Positions 21,942 through 33,537 of a stretch of 64,000 nucleotides of DNA are shown here, piece by piece. Each line of letters opens with the position of its first letter. Positions within the stretch are counted from its first letter, which is position 1. Below the pieces are notes generated by a model. That model searched no databases. It was not told the DNA's origin and saw nothing but the letters and a program-made list of their open reading frames with translations. A program made the position numbers and the translations under genes. The stretch is from the NCBI GenBank assembly GCA_015179025.1, contig WHUX01000244.1, positions 1 to 64,000 on the forward strand, read 5' to 3'. The DNA is from Terfezia claveryi. Its lineage: Eukaryota > Ascomycota > Pezizomycetes > Pezizales > Pezizaceae.

Positions 21942-22379
21942 TGTTATACGATTCCGGTTTAGATGTCAATTACCAAGGAACACAGATACCCGAACGCCTG
22001 ACAGCCAAGGTAAATATTGGAATCTTTGGTGAATTAGGTTCCGGTACCTGACTTCCTACCAGTTGAACACCATCCCACCAGCCAAGTGCTTTTTTTAGGG
22101 AACGTTTAGGGCATTTGGTTTTACTTTGAAGAGTTTTTTTTTTTTCTTTCTATGTTGTATAATTGTATGAGTTGATTTACGGGGGATTATTGGTAAACTC
22201 AAGTGAGGTTAGGAAGGATTTTTCAGGTTTTGTAGGATGTGGGAAGGATTTTTGTTATAGTCATGGTGACGGGTCTTGCGATTTATTTGAGGTATATTAA
22301 TATATTTCTTAACCGATATTTGGGTAAGGATTTTGTTTGGCCATGTAGTACAGATTGCTAGTATTGTTGTCAGCGGGTG
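21942..22379. other. Region downstream of the H3-like gene
   Basis: No gene recognised. It contains a T-run (about 22134-22146) and AT-rich sequence, perhaps the 3' region of the H3-like gene. Confidence 0.3.
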
Positions 22380-22650
22380 GGAGCAATCCGTTACAGTACA
22401 AGCAATCCGTGATAGTGCAAGCAATCTGTGATAGTGCAAGCAATCCGTGACAGTGCAAGCAATCCGTGATAGGCAATCTGGCATAGTGAAAGAAGCAAGG
22501 AATCCATGACAGTGCAAGGAATCCGTGACAGTGCAAGGAATCCATGACAGGCAATCGGGCATAGTGCATACAATACGTGATAGTGCAAGGAATACAAGAC
22601 AAGCAATCTGGCACCGTGCAAGCAACCCGTGAAGGTAGAAAGAATCGGTC
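22380..22650 (+). repeat. ~20-bp minisatellite
   Basis: About a dozen degenerate copies of GCAATCCGTGATAGTGCAA with C/T and G/A variants. No arm symmetry is seen. Frames on the - strand here (repeats of LHCHGLLALSRIACT) are artefacts. Confidence 0.9.
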
Positions 22651-22758
22651 ATACAAAGACAACTAAGATATAGGATCACGGAATGAGGATGTTAAACATG
22701 ATGAGATTATAGAAGAGTCGGGACAAAACAATAAAAAAAAAAAAGGAAACAGGGTAGG

Positions 22759-22911
22759 CTTGGTGAGTAATCTGTAGATCACCGATTAATCACGAGTCGA
22801 GTTGTAGGACAGGAAAGCCGACTCGGCGAGTTGTTGAAACTCCAAAACTCGCTCACCGAGGCAGGTCTTGGTGACCAGGTCTGAGTTGTACTCGCCCCGT
22901 GGTATACACTA
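22759..22911. mobile_element. Truncated right end of an FB2-type hAT element
   Basis: Matches the right end of FB2 (about 20047-20201) from CTTGGTGAGTAATCTGTAGA to an end reading ATACACTA. The left part is missing, and the adjacent TTGATGCT has no partner in view. It abuts the truncated edge of C1, so a deletion probably removed sequence between them. Confidence 0.8.
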
Positions 22912-25744
22912 TTGATGCTGGGAGGCCATGGTAACAGACGACATTATCTAGGTAGAGGGATGCCAATTCGGGGGCTGAGCAGGTGTCTCAACAGGGTATT
23001 ATATGCCTCATTTTCGTTAACCGATCCACTACTATCAAGATGGCGTTGAATCCTGAGTCTTCTGGCAATCCGGTGACGAAGTCCATATTTAGGTATTGCC
23101 AGGGTTGTTCTGGGACTTCCAGGGGCTTCAGGGTACCATACGGAGCGTGGCAGGTGGGTTTGGCACGCTTGCCAACATGGCAATTCTATATATACTACTC
23201 CACTTCCTTCCATTGGTCAATCCACATATATTGCCTGGACAGCAACTCTAATGTCTTAGCTACTCCAGAGTGACCCGCTGCCAGTGTGTCATGGTGTTCC
23301 TTAATCAATTGCAGGCGTAGCTCATCATCTGCAGGCACGTAGAGGCTGTCTAGGTGGTAGAGAAGGCCGTCTTGAGTGGTGCATTTGGCTAGGGAAATCT
23401 TGGTATGATGACATTGTCCAGATTCCAATGTGGCAATGATGTCTCTAGCCAGGAGGTCCTCCTCATACCCTTGTCACACCTGTTGCTGGAGACCAGCTCC
23501 GGCGTCAGCAACAGTATCAGTATCAGCCAGACCATTGGCTGCCAAATCGAGATTTTCCGGCTTCAGTACTACCTGATTCTGGTATTTCAGCCTTTTATCC
23601 CCTCCTTTAGGAAGGTCTCCTGATCTCCTGGTCAATGCATCCGGCTTGCCACCAGCCTTCCTAGGGCGGTATCTGATTTTGAAGTTAAACCGAGAGAGGA
23701 ATTCCGACCACCTAGCCTGTCAGCAGTTTAGCAATTTGGTGGTTGTGAAGTACTCTAAGTTCTTGTGATCTGAGAGAACCTCTATGATTCCCTTTGCTGA
23801 TTCCAGGTAGGGCCTCCATTCCTCGAATGCTCGCACAATGGCCATTAACTCCTTATCATAGATTTCATAATTATACTCTGCCGGGGAGTGCTTTTTGGAG
23901 AAATAGGCCACTGGGTGGAGAATACTATTAACATACTGGGACAGGATTCTGGTAGACACATAATTGGAGGCGTCCGTTTCTATGATACACTCCCTATCAG
24001 GATCGAAGTGGGCAAGGATCGGGGCTGAGCAGAAGGCTTCTTTGAGCTTCTCGAAGGCAGACTGGGCTTCTGGACTCCACTGGAAGCGTTGGCCTCTTTC
24101 AATGCCCTTGGTCTTGGTTAATACTGTCAATAGTGCCACGATCTTCGAATATCCCAAAATGTACTGGCAATAGAAGTTAGCAAAACTCAAGAAGGCTTGC
24201 ACGTCCTTGAGATTGGCAGGGATTTCTCATTCCTGGATTGCCGCAACCTTTGCAGCATCCATTCTGATGCCTTCCGTTGTGATTATCAAGCCCAGATACT
24301 TCACTTCTTAGACGTGGAATTCGCATTTCTTGGGCTTTAAGTATAACCCTGCTTGTTCCAGCTTTTCCAGGACTTGTCGGACATGGATTTTGTGCTCTGC
24401 TAGAGTATCCGAATAGATTAGGATATCATCTAAGTAAGCCGTACAGAATACATCCAGGAAGTCTCGTAGGGTGTCGTTAATAAAGTGTTGAAAGGAGGCC
24501 GGAGCATTGGTTAATCCGAAGGACATGACATTATACTCGAAGTGGCCGTACCGGGTGCGGAAGGCCATTTTCTACTCTTCATCTTCAGCTATTCGGACCA
24601 GGTTATAGGCTCCACTCAAATCCAGTTTAGTGAACCATTTTGCCTTAGAGAGCTTGGCTAATGTTTCCTGGATTAGAGGTAGAGGATACCTGTTCTTAAC
24701 CGTTATCTCGTTCAGGCCACGATAGTCCACATACAACCGAAGAAAGCTGTCTGATTTTTTCACAAACAGCACAGGGGCACCCACTGGAGAAGAGCTATGG
24801 CAAATGAAGCTCTTGTTGAGGTTTTCCTCCAGGTATTTCTTCAGGGTCTCCAATTCCGCTTAGGACAATCCATAGAGAGAGCCATAAGAGGGAGTTTTTC
24901 CTTCAATCAGCGGAATTATATAGTCGTATGGTCAGTAGGGGGCAAGCTTTTCCGCAGCCTTTCCCGAGAATAGGTCAATAAAGTCGTGGTATTCATCTGG
25001 GACTATGGACTTCCATTCTTCTTTGGACCTTATCTTGTTGATTTCCAGGTTTATATCATGTATAGAGAGGGCTTGTGCCTTCAGCTTGTGCCTCCTGGTG
25101 AGGTAAGTGAAAGCCTCTGCACCAATAAAGCTAATACTCAGGGGTTTTGGGGAAGCGGGGGATATTGGAGAAACCGGGGGAACAGGAACAGAAGCAGGAG
25201 GGTTGTCAATATTGATATATGCGGTCTAGTGTACTACCTGGGCAGGGTCATCTACCGGGGGGTGTAGTGCATATAACCCTTTAACGGCTGTTCGTGGAGC
25301 ACCACAGTGCCTCTTGCAATACCCACTATTGAAAGTCAAGGTGTAAGTGACAAAGTTAATGGAGACATCATGCATTTGGAGCCAAGGAATCCCCAGAACA
25401 ATGGGGTATTTGAGCTTGGTCACAAATATCGGTAGACTCTCTGAATAGTCCCCAATGGCGCTAGACAGGCAAGCAAGATCAGTGATAGCCCCAGAAGAGA
25501 TTGGACAGCCATCAATAACATCAAGAAGGTGGGGGGTCTTGAGTTTGGCTGTTGGTATCGAATTTTTACTGACAAAGGTCTGATTAATGAAGGCCATTCC
25601 CGAAGCACCACAATCTATGAGAGCTAATATTACCACTGTTTTACTATTGAATTCAACAGTTATTAGTACTATAAAATGCTCGCCAAACAAGCGAGATACG
25701 TCAACAGATATAGATGCAGGAATAGAGAAAGATGACAAAGACAA
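22912..25744 (-). pseudogene. C1 pol: protease, RT, RNase H, partial integrase
   Basis: Protease 25744-25226 with ALIDCGASGMAFINQTF (DCGAS where D-S/T-G is usual). RT 24853-24308: [44 protein letters not shown] (YLDD box). RNase H 24202-23720: [40 protein letters not shown]. The integrase zinc region is at 23428-23195 (HHDTLAAGHSGVAKTLELL). Stops (for example at 24570 and 24860) and frameshifts separate them. The RT is typical of Ty3/gypsy and clearly distinct from families A and B. Confidence 0.92.
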
Positions 25745-25892
25745 ATGACCTAATGCAGGTCCCTTGCAGGTGTCAGTGATTAGGCAAGGGACAGGGCTTT
25801 TCCTGACTCATCAACCTCCTCAATCCTAGATTCGGAGACAGCATGGGCGGCCATCGAGTGGTTTTTGCGCAGGGGACATGTCACATCAGTGA

Positions 25893-27487
25893 CTAGGCAA
25901 AGGACAGGGCTTTTCCCGACTCATCAACCTCCTCAATCCTGGATTCGGAGATGGCGTGGGTGGCTATTGAGCGGTTTTTGCAGAGGGGACATGCCGTGAT
26001 AAAATGGTCCCCTTTTCTGTATGCTATACACAGCCCGTTCATTCGGTGGCAATCTCTCTCCTCCTGGGTTAACCGTGGCCTATCTGCGGATAGGTCCATA
26101 GGTGCGGCACTACTTGCTACGAGATAAGGGTGCGCGGGTTTGTTGGCCGAGGCCGGAACTTGGGCAGGCTTGGGGGTCGGTTGCTATTGTTGGTGTTGCT
26201 GTAGTTGCTGAGGTGAGTGGGTGGCAGGGAGGAAGGTAAGGCGGTGTCTCAACCTAGCTATCTGTTGTTCCACCCTGGATACCTGGTCGATTAATTCATC
26301 GGGACTCTTGCTCTCTGGGAGGGTGACCATGGCGTGTTGAAGTTCATCATTCAGTCCCTCCTGGAACTGCTCAAGCTTTGACTGGTCGTTCCACAATACT
26401 TCTGCTGCCAGCTTGGAGAACTCTGCTGTCACAACCATGTTCTTTATCTTGATTTGACACTCGAACAGGCTTGTTCGGGTGTCGTGCTGTTCTGACACTC
26501 GAACAGGCTTGTTCGTGTGTCATCGATGGGTGATTATTATCTTAGCTTCCGAGATAGGAATCTCGGGAAGCTTATTCCTTCCACGGCCTTGGCCTGGAAT
26601 CATGTATATATATCTTCGTTTCTCCGCCCTCTCGTTGGATCCCCATCCAATGTCTTATATACCTAATACAGGACCTTGTCTCTCCGCAAAGGTGTACCTC
26701 CCTTGTATACCCCCTCATCTTGCCTTGTCCCGTGAATAACTCTGCAGCACAGCTGCCCCCCTCCGACACACGAGGCAACTGCCTCCGCGTGTCTCGTGCC
26801 CCTTGCCCTCTGCCCCTTTTGCCTCTTGCTCTTGCCCCCCGTCCCAGCCTTCCCCAGTCACACACGTAGCGTTCCTACGTGAGTGTCACCCTAGCCTTGC
26901 CCTTGCCCCGGCGTACCCCTTGGTCGCCTTGTCCTCACAGCCATTGGTACATCTGCCACATATGTGGACAGATCCGAATTACATTGTTTCAGGGCTCGGA
27001 GGGCTTGGCTAGCTGTGCCCATGGCATCGGGGTCCCCAAAGGCCCTGTCTAGAATAGCGAAGAGTGCCGGGATGCCGTCCGGCTTAATCCCAGTCTCAAG
27101 GACATATAGCTGGATTTGATCTACTGCCTTACCCTCCAGAAGGGCAAAGATATAAGCCAATCAGTGTTGCTCGGATGGGAATCTGGCTGAGTCCCTATTA
27201 TGTTTGAGGTTTACCGAGTTCTTCCAAGCTCAGAGGCGAGCCCTATCCCCATTGAATTTGGGGGGGGTTGGAATACTTTCAGTTTTGGCGGTTGGTGCGG
27301 AGGGTGGGGTTGCCAACATAGCGGCTATAGCGCGGTTGAGGGTCTGGATCGTAGTTCGCTCATTGGCCAAAGCAATTGTAGCATTGTCAAGGTCGTTTTG
27401 GAGTACTGTGATTTCTTCATTGGTAGATCTCAGTTTTCGTTTAGCCACGGCTAAGATATTGCCGAGTTCGGCCCCGATAGCATCCAT
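25893..27487 (-). pseudogene. C1 gag, interrupted by a solo LTR
   Basis: N-terminal piece 27487-27230 begins MDAIGAELGNILAVAKRKL with a coiled-coil-like heptad pattern, then PTPPKFNGDRARL. Capsid core 27160-26957 (YVLETGIKPDGIPALFAILDRAFGDPD). After the solo LTR it resumes with EFSKLAAEVLWNDQSKLEQF (26420-26184), and a degenerate knuckle (CIAYRKGDHFITACP) is at 26099-25893. In the knuckle the second Cys is Tyr. Confidence 0.88.
26427..26951 (+). mobile_element. Solo LTR of family C, opposite orientation, inside C1 gag
   Basis: 525 bp, starting TGTCACAACC and ending GGTACA. Flanked by TCTGC at 26422-26426 and 26952-26956, an exact 5-bp target duplication. It matches the reverse complement of 27645-28156. 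A short internal duplication (GACACTCGAACAGGCTTGTT) occurs twice at 26455-26515. Confidence 0.93.
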
Positions 27488-27644
27488 GGCCTCGAAGATG
27501 TTGATAATCTCTCAACGATAGGCATTCAATTCGTTCGGTCCTGAGGGTATAGGGGAGCTTCTCTAAGTCTGGAACCTGACGGTAGGTGGGGAGGGCTGCT
27601 CCTGACAGGACTGCATACCAGTTGGTCCAAAGGATCCAACATAG

Positions 27645-28156
27645 TGTAACGACGGCTTTGGGGACAAGGCGACCAAGGGGTACGCCGGGGCAAGGGCATG
27701 GCTAGGGTGACACACACGTAGGAATGCTATGTGTGTGACTCGGGGAAAAGGCTAGGATAGAGGTAAGGGCGAGGGCGAGAGAGGCAGAGAGCAAAGAATA
27801 CGAGACACATGGAGGCAGTTACCGCGTGTGTCGAAGGAAGGCAGCTGTGCTGCAGAGCTGTTCACGAGACAAGGAGGTGCACAAGGGAGGTGCACAAGGG
27901 CTGGGAGAGGCAAGGTCCTGTATTGAATATCCAAGACGTTGGATGGGGATCCAATGACAGTACGAGGGACAGGCTCTATATATACATAACTCGGTCAGGG
28001 CAATGGGGGAAATAAGCTTCCCTATCTTGGAAGCTAAGCAAGGTAACGATAACAATAACCCATCACCTGCGATCACAGGTGATGACAAAGACAACAATTG
28101 CAATGACCTATCACCTATGATCGCAGGTGATGACAACTGAACATACGGTTGTTACA
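27645..28156 (-). repeat. C1 5' LTR
   Basis: 512 bp. On the + strand it begins TGTAACGACGG and ends GGTTGTTACA. It contains CTATATATACATAACTC, which on the element strand gives a TATATATAG promoter-like box, and paired TCACCTGCGATCACAGGTGA palindromes near its 5' end. Confidence 0.9.
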
Positions 28157-29430
28157 GAGCTGTGAAAGTTTTTGTTCAGGTTATGGTGACCAAGACAATA
28201 CTTGCATCTTAGTATGACTTTTCCTCCTATGGTAGTAACTTTTGGGAGTCCTTGGCACAAATGAGACTAGTGACCATCTTGGTTGCATATACTGCATTTT
28301 CTGATAGTTTCTGCTAGTAGTGGATAGAGTTTGTTGTCAAGGGGGCATTTGTTGCTGAGGTGAGTGGTTTCCATGCAGTTGGTGCATCTGGGAGGAGGAA
28401 ATTTAATACCTCTAGGGCATTCCTCCTTAAAATATCCAAATGCCTAATATTGGGAACAAAACTGTTGTGTCAGTATTTTGTTTGAGGGAGATGGGAAGAT
28501 TGGATCCTCAAGGGAGGTGTCAGGAAAGGTGTTGACAGAACATGCAGGTGAGGCTTCTGGAGGAGGAGGAGGCTGGAAGTGCACCTTCTTGTTGTCTGTC
28601 TCATCCTTGCACTTAGGTGAGGCTGCCCTTCTCTTCAAGGTACCTTCAAGAGTATGGTTCTACTCCTGAAGGTTTCCCACAATCACAGAACCCCTGTCAA
28701 CCCTTCTCAAGGACTATCTGTTCTGTAGTCATAGGTTCCCTAGCTCTTTCGCATTCCTCAAGTTCATCTAAGTGAAGGAATTGATCCATAAGGGTCCATT
28801 CCTATGGGTCCTCTGCCTCAGAGGCAGCAAGAGTGGAGGGAGAGGATGTACTAGGTCTTTTGTTAATTACTACTTCAAACTTGGGTTTTATTGTAACTGA
28901 CCTTCCTCTTTCCTCACTCTCTTGTTGTTGCTGTTGGGCCTGGGCCCTGGTAGTGGTGGCAGCAGTTTGGACTACTGCTAGCTCCTGCTAGAGATGTCTG
29001 AGCCTGAAATTTCTTTGTGGGGTGTTAGATTCATTAGGTTCAGGGTTATCCTCAACTGTGGCTTTGTACCTTTCTGCCTCAAAGACTGCATTCAGGCCTT
29101 CCCTGTCATGCCAGGTAGGCCTAGTGCCATCAACCTCCTGCACCTGTCTTGGTAGGAGGTTGGTTGTAGTGATTTGGAGAGGAGGGACTCTCCTTCCCCT
29201 TTGGATAGTATTGGGAGATTGTCTCCCAAGGATTGGTAGAGATACTGGGCTCCCAATAGCTCCTCTGATCCTGAGCTGCTGAGGGGAAGGCATTGTTGGT
29301 GATGGAGAATGTGGAGGAGAAGTTTTCTTGAAAGTTTGTGTTGGGACAGAGAGGTGGTTGCTTACTTCTGGATGTTGTAGTAAAGAAGTTGTGTAGTAAG
29401 ATGACTGTTCCATAGAGGGGAATTTAAAGG
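28157..29430 (-). pseudogene. B RNase H-integrase linker with CCHC knuckles
   Basis: On the - strand this region carries CTNCMETTHLSNKC (28386-28345) and CSICNQDGH-stop-SHLC (28296-28255), both CX2CX4HX4C, and the start of a further Cys pair (CKYC) before truncation. Pro-rich sequence precedes them. The same arrangement of Pro/Ser-rich linker plus knuckles is found in family A, so it is shared by the two families and not a local accident. Confidence 0.75.
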
Positions 29431-30835
29431 GACTATATACTCCTCTGGACAGTACATCTGCAATATGGTTGTCCTTTCCCTGAATGTATTCTAAGGTTAG
29501 GTCAAACTGACTTATTGTCTCTTGCCACCTTCTCTTCATCTGACTTTCAGGGATACTATCCATAAATGTGACTAAGGGTTTGTGATCTGTTTGGATGATC
29601 ACTTTGTGACCCTGTAATTCAGGCCTGAAATACCTCAATAAGTCAACAATTACTAATAATTCCTTATCAGTTATTATGTAATTCATTTGTCTATAATTTT
29701 ATTTTCTAGAGTGAAATTCTGCTGGCCTGATAACACCATTCTCCATTTGGCCAATCTATCCTGATATCTCTGTAGTACTAGCATCTGTAATTAAATAGAT
29801 TAGAAGGCCTGAGTCATGATTAATTGGCTTAAACACTTTATTGCTCATTATTAGCTCTTTAACTCTCACAAATGACTTATTATGCAAAGGAGTCCACATG
29901 TGCTTCTTTGTTGACCCTTGCAATTCTGATAGTGGTTTGGCTACAGCTCCCAATTCTGGACAAAATCTTCTCAAGTAATTAACTATCCCTAGAAATTTCT
30001 GTTATATCTTCTTTTAGTTAAGGATAGGGTAATTTGTTATTGAGTTGATTTTTTCTGGATCCATTTCTAGCCCTAGCTTGGTAACAATGAATCCTAGTAC
30101 TTTCAGCCTTGTAGTAAGGATCTGGCATTTCTTTTTGTTGAAGAAAAACTTTTCCTTGGCCAATATCCTGCAGATCCCTCTCAACACTTCCTTATGTTCT
30201 TTTAAGGTATTTATTCCAATCAGAATGTCATCTAAATAAACTATGACTGTTTTTCCAATATAATCCCTCAGTAACCAATTCATAGCCCTCATCATAGTTG
30301 TAGGTGTATTGCAATCCCCTTGCTACATGACTAGTGAGTCAAATTTCTCTAGATGATTTGTAAAGGTGCTATGTTTTACTAATTCATCTGCATACCTAAT
30401 ATTGTGATACCCATCTACCAGATCAGCTGCTGAAATATATTTCTTGCTAGCTATCCAGTCCAATATTACTTTGATATTTGGTATGGGTGTTTAATCTTTC
30501 TACACTAGCTTATTTCTGGGTACACAGTGTAGCAAGAATCTGGCCTGTTGCTTGCTATTCTTGTCTAAATCCCTTTTGGGCTGTGTAAACATAAGGATAC
30601 TATTTAGTAAACTAGATGGTACTATTCTTCCAGATTCTAGCTCGGTCCTCATTTTCTCTGTCACTTGATCTAGGAACCTTGTATAGTTTGTATAATATGC
30701 AGGCTCCCAGGTTGTACCATTAGAAACTATGATCTTATATTGCATGATGTTATAAGGTTCTCTGATTGGTGGCAATGTAGTTGGTTTCTCCTCTGGAAAT
30801 AGTTCAGGGAATTCCTCAAATATATTAAACTCCAC
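29430..30835 (-). pseudogene. B reverse transcriptase and RNase H
   Basis: RT pieces 30835-30500 (LPPIREPYNIMQYKIIVSN) and 30295-30014 (VIVYLDDILIGINTLKEH with the YLDD box; VLGFIVTKLGLEMDPEKI). RNase H in 29974-29756 and 29686-29440 (IIQTDHKPLVTFMDSIPE; GKDNHIADVLSRG). Several stops between the pieces come from Trp, Gln or Arg codons. Dead. Confidence 0.92.
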
Positions 30836-31240
30836 TTCTTCCAGATTAACTGCATTTGTAATAACTGGAGAGCTTCCATCATCTTCAAGCTCTGACCAGT
30901 CTGATGAGTCAAACCACTCTTGTGACCATTCTTAGTCTTTTTCTAGGTCTTCTGACAGATCATACTGTATCTAAGGTATTGCTGTAGTTGGTTTTGGGTA
31001 GTATAGTAATCTACCCCCAACTTCAGTTTATATAGCATGTGGGTCTTCATTATCATCCCAATCTTCTTCTGTCCTTCCTATATTCATGGCTGCAGTGGTG
31101 ACTCTTCCAAGTGTATCCTTGGTTTTAAGCATATTAATATTAATCCTTATCCTGCATATAAGTTGTATAGTGATTGCATTATCTTTGATATTCATGATTG
31201 CTTTATAATCCCTCCGTGCAGGTTCACCAAATATAACATC

Positions 31241-31912
31241 CTAGTCCTTCAGGTTGGCTACATAGAATGTCCTAGTTTCTTGGTATCCTTGTAGATTTAC
31301 TGTGACTGTTGCTGTATTTGTCATTTGAGATCTGCTACCTTTAATTACAGTTTCTAGAGGCTTCTTGTTGATCTCTTTCAAGGATATATTAAACAGCTGA
31401 CAATAATTTGCTAATATTAGGTCTCCACCTGATGTATATGGACCAAATAGTGCATAAGCAATATGTCCATTAATTTTAATTTCAGCTGTATTAGAAGTTC
31501 TATCGCTATCTGGTACTAAGAACTTCTTTGTTTTATTAGGATTCCTCATAACCTAAAGTGCAGTTGACTCTTATTGTTTAATATCAATTTCCTGATAAGC
31601 TGTTTTCACCTTTTATGGGAGCCATGTATTATTAGTCCTAAAGGGCTGGTAAGAGGGGAATCTTCTGACTCCTGGTCTAGATCCTATATATTGGTAAGCT
31701 GAAGATACCTTCCTATTAGGGCAGTCTCTTAAGCTATAACACTTCTGACCACAATAATAGCAGGACCCTGTTCTTGCAGCCTCTTCCCTTTTCTTCTCCT
31801 GTTCTGCATAATGTGTATATTTAGTTTTATCCTCTCTTATATTAGGGAAGTTGCCATAGAGTCCTCCTGATCCACCCTTCTTGCTAGCAACTTTAGCTGC
31901 ATTCCTGGCCAC
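31241..31912 (-). pseudogene. B nucleocapsid and protease region
   Basis: 31912-31613 carries a Cys/His knuckle remnant, CYYCGQKCYSLRDCP. 31549-31241 aligns with the family A protease region (AYALFGPYTSGGDLILANYCQLFNI; ETVIKGSRSQ; GYQETRTFYVANL). The catalytic aspartate expected just before the GG is not seen (LFGPYTSGG). In A the same place reads LIDLQTKGG. Confidence 0.78.
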
Positions 31913-32028
31913 CTTATCAGGTAATTTAAATTCAGACTTAGTCTATTCTATAGGTTTACTAAAGCACCATTGCTTATCAGTTTTCTTTTAGTATTGTTGC
32001 AAGGATTTGGTCTCTTGTTTTAATACAT

Positions 32029-32705
32029 TGTAATGGAGAACATTATCTCATTGCTTATATAATTGATTATATACTTTTGTATTTCCTATATTACTACTAT
32101 GTTATATAACTAAGCTCTCGGTTGAAGGACTAGCCTTCTACTACCTCCTATTGCTTTATAAGCATCCATAGCACGTAGAATCTACCATGGGAAGTTTCAT
32201 GGCACTTGCCATATGAAGACACCCTCATTATGGCCGCATGACCTCTGTTTATGGCGTATGACTCATTACTATGGCCACATGACCATCGTTTATGGCGTGT
32301 GACTCATTACTATGGCAACATGACCCCTTTTGTACAGCGCACCACCTTCTGGTGTGCCACCCTTTATTGTATTTATTTCCTTAGTCATCAGATCTCAGAG
32401 GAGTATAAATAGGCCGCTGGATTCCCTCTGGAATCCAAAGAAGACAAGAAGCAACCAAGCAAGCCTTCAGAGCAAGCAAGCCTATATTCCGATCAGATCA
32501 AGATCATATAGCTTAGATAGCACAAATCATATAAGATAGATTACACCAGTTAATTACTGTTCTCTTCGAGAACGTCCCATATAGTAAACTCCCTACCCTT
32601 CTGAGGTCTTACCTCAGCAGAACCGAAATATACAAACGTCCGTGCCTACGGATATAGATTGTATAAACGGTACTGAATGAAAACTGTCTAGTACTATTCA
32701 TTACA
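32029..32705 (+). repeat. A3 5' LTR
   Basis: 677 bp, TG...CA. It contains the GAGGTCTTACCTC palindrome near its end and the ~39-bp GTGACTCATTACTATGG tandem in two copies. It is nearly identical to 40310-40985, so the insertion is comparatively young. Confidence 0.96.
32404..32411 (+). promoter_or_regulatory. TATA box of the A3 LTR
   Basis: TATAAATA, conserved in all family A LTRs seen here except A1 (which reads TACAAATA), 24-31 bp before a likely start region. It fits the U3 promoter of an LTR element. Confidence 0.6.
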
Positions 32706-32745
32706 TTTTTTTTAACTTACTTACCTAATCTTTACTCTTAAATCC

Positions 32746-32762
32746 AAGGCCTGATCAACCTT
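32746..32762 (+). promoter_or_regulatory. Leader motif shared with family B
   Basis: AAGGCCTGATCAACCTT lies about 40 bp inside the 5' LTR. The identical 17 bases occur at the equivalent place in family B (43253-43237, - strand), although the rest of the leader has diverged. Both leaders also start with a T-run followed by AAC. A role in priming, packaging or transcription is possible but not shown. Confidence 0.55.
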
Positions 32763-32951
32763 CGGATACCTTTATTACACTCACGCAAGTGTATACAATT
32801 CGACACCCAAGTGCACATATAAAATCGATATCGTTATTCAACTAGCTAGCCAACAAAAAATCCAACAAACGAGACATCAGACTCTTAACTGCAGTACATC
32901 AACAAAAGACTTAGAAGCAAGCTAAGCAGAGCTCTAACGGGCAGTGGTATC

Positions 32952-33536
32952 CTATATTATAGAACCCCACCCTTGTTTACAACACTTTTCCCAATAAGAT
33001 CGACAACTCATCTTGCACTCCTGGCAACCGCCATTACATCTGTACCTGTAAATCCAGTATACCATTGAAAAACCGGCCCCCCAGGTCCCAGGAATAATTG
33101 GTCTAAACAACCAAGCGTCACAATCCCAAGGCTCAAATCTCGCTGCCTCCACTGCAGCCATTTCCTCCAGAAAAGAATTACCTCCATCAGAACCTTCCTT
33201 AGGCCCAGACATCTCTACCAATACCTCTGCGCCCCCAACGTCTACCTCAACACACCAATCAGAAAACATGACACTCTTGCCGGAAGAACTAGAACTAGAT
33301 TCTAGACCAGTAGACGAAGAAAAACCAGGACCATAAGAAACATCAGGATCCTGACATCCAGCCTCACCACCCGTGTGAGCTACTGACCCAACAGAACCGT
33401 CAGTCGAATGGAGATCATAAGGATCATCAGCCACCACACTATCAGCACAGAAAGGTGCCAAAGAAGAAAAGTAACTCGACAATTGTATCGCATAACCAGC
33501 TGCATTTGGTTGCGGACAGACGACGAAATCAGACAT
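32952..33536 (-). CDS. Antisense leader ORF of A3, 194 residues
   Basis: An intact frame on the strand opposite to the element, filling most of the 5' leader. The chosen ATG (33536) diverges from the gag ATG (33538) with one base between them; the frame stays open for 61 more codons inside gag, but the same ATG pair recurs in A2. The protein begins MSDFVVCPQPNAAGYAIQLS, has Ser- and Gly-rich acidic middle sequence with SGKSVMFSDW, then an aromatic Cys-rich end (WDCDAWLF, GAGFSMVYWIYRYR, CQECKMSCRSYWEKCC). Family B has a comparable frame with matching end motifs (TAGYLYSFWRERYR, SCSAYWEN). No known domain is recognised. It remains open although gag in this copy has stops. Confidence 0.55.
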   Translation of the reverse strand: MSDFVVCPQPNAAGYAIQLSSYFSSLAPFCADSVVADDPYDLHSTDGSVGSVAHTGGEAGCQDPDVSYGPGFSSSTGLESSSSSSGKSVMFSDWCVEVDVGGAEVLVEMSGPKEGSDGGNSFLEEMAAVEAARFEPWDCDAWLFRPIIPGTWGAGFSMVYWIYRYRCNGGCQECKMSCRSYWEKCCKQGWGSII

Positions 33537-33537
33537 A

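Larger units (their letters stand above)
22912..28156 (-). mobile_element. Ty3/gypsy family C copy 1 (C1), 3'-truncated
   Basis: Minus-strand gypsy element: 5' LTR 27645-28156, gag 27487-25893 (split by an inverted solo LTR), protease 25744-25226, RT and RNase H 24853-23720, start of integrase 23428-22912. It breaks off inside integrase at a hAT fragment. Its 5' LTR abuts the family B linker at 28157, so C1 probably inserted into B. GC content is near normal and RIP damage is lighter than in C2. Confidence 0.9.
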
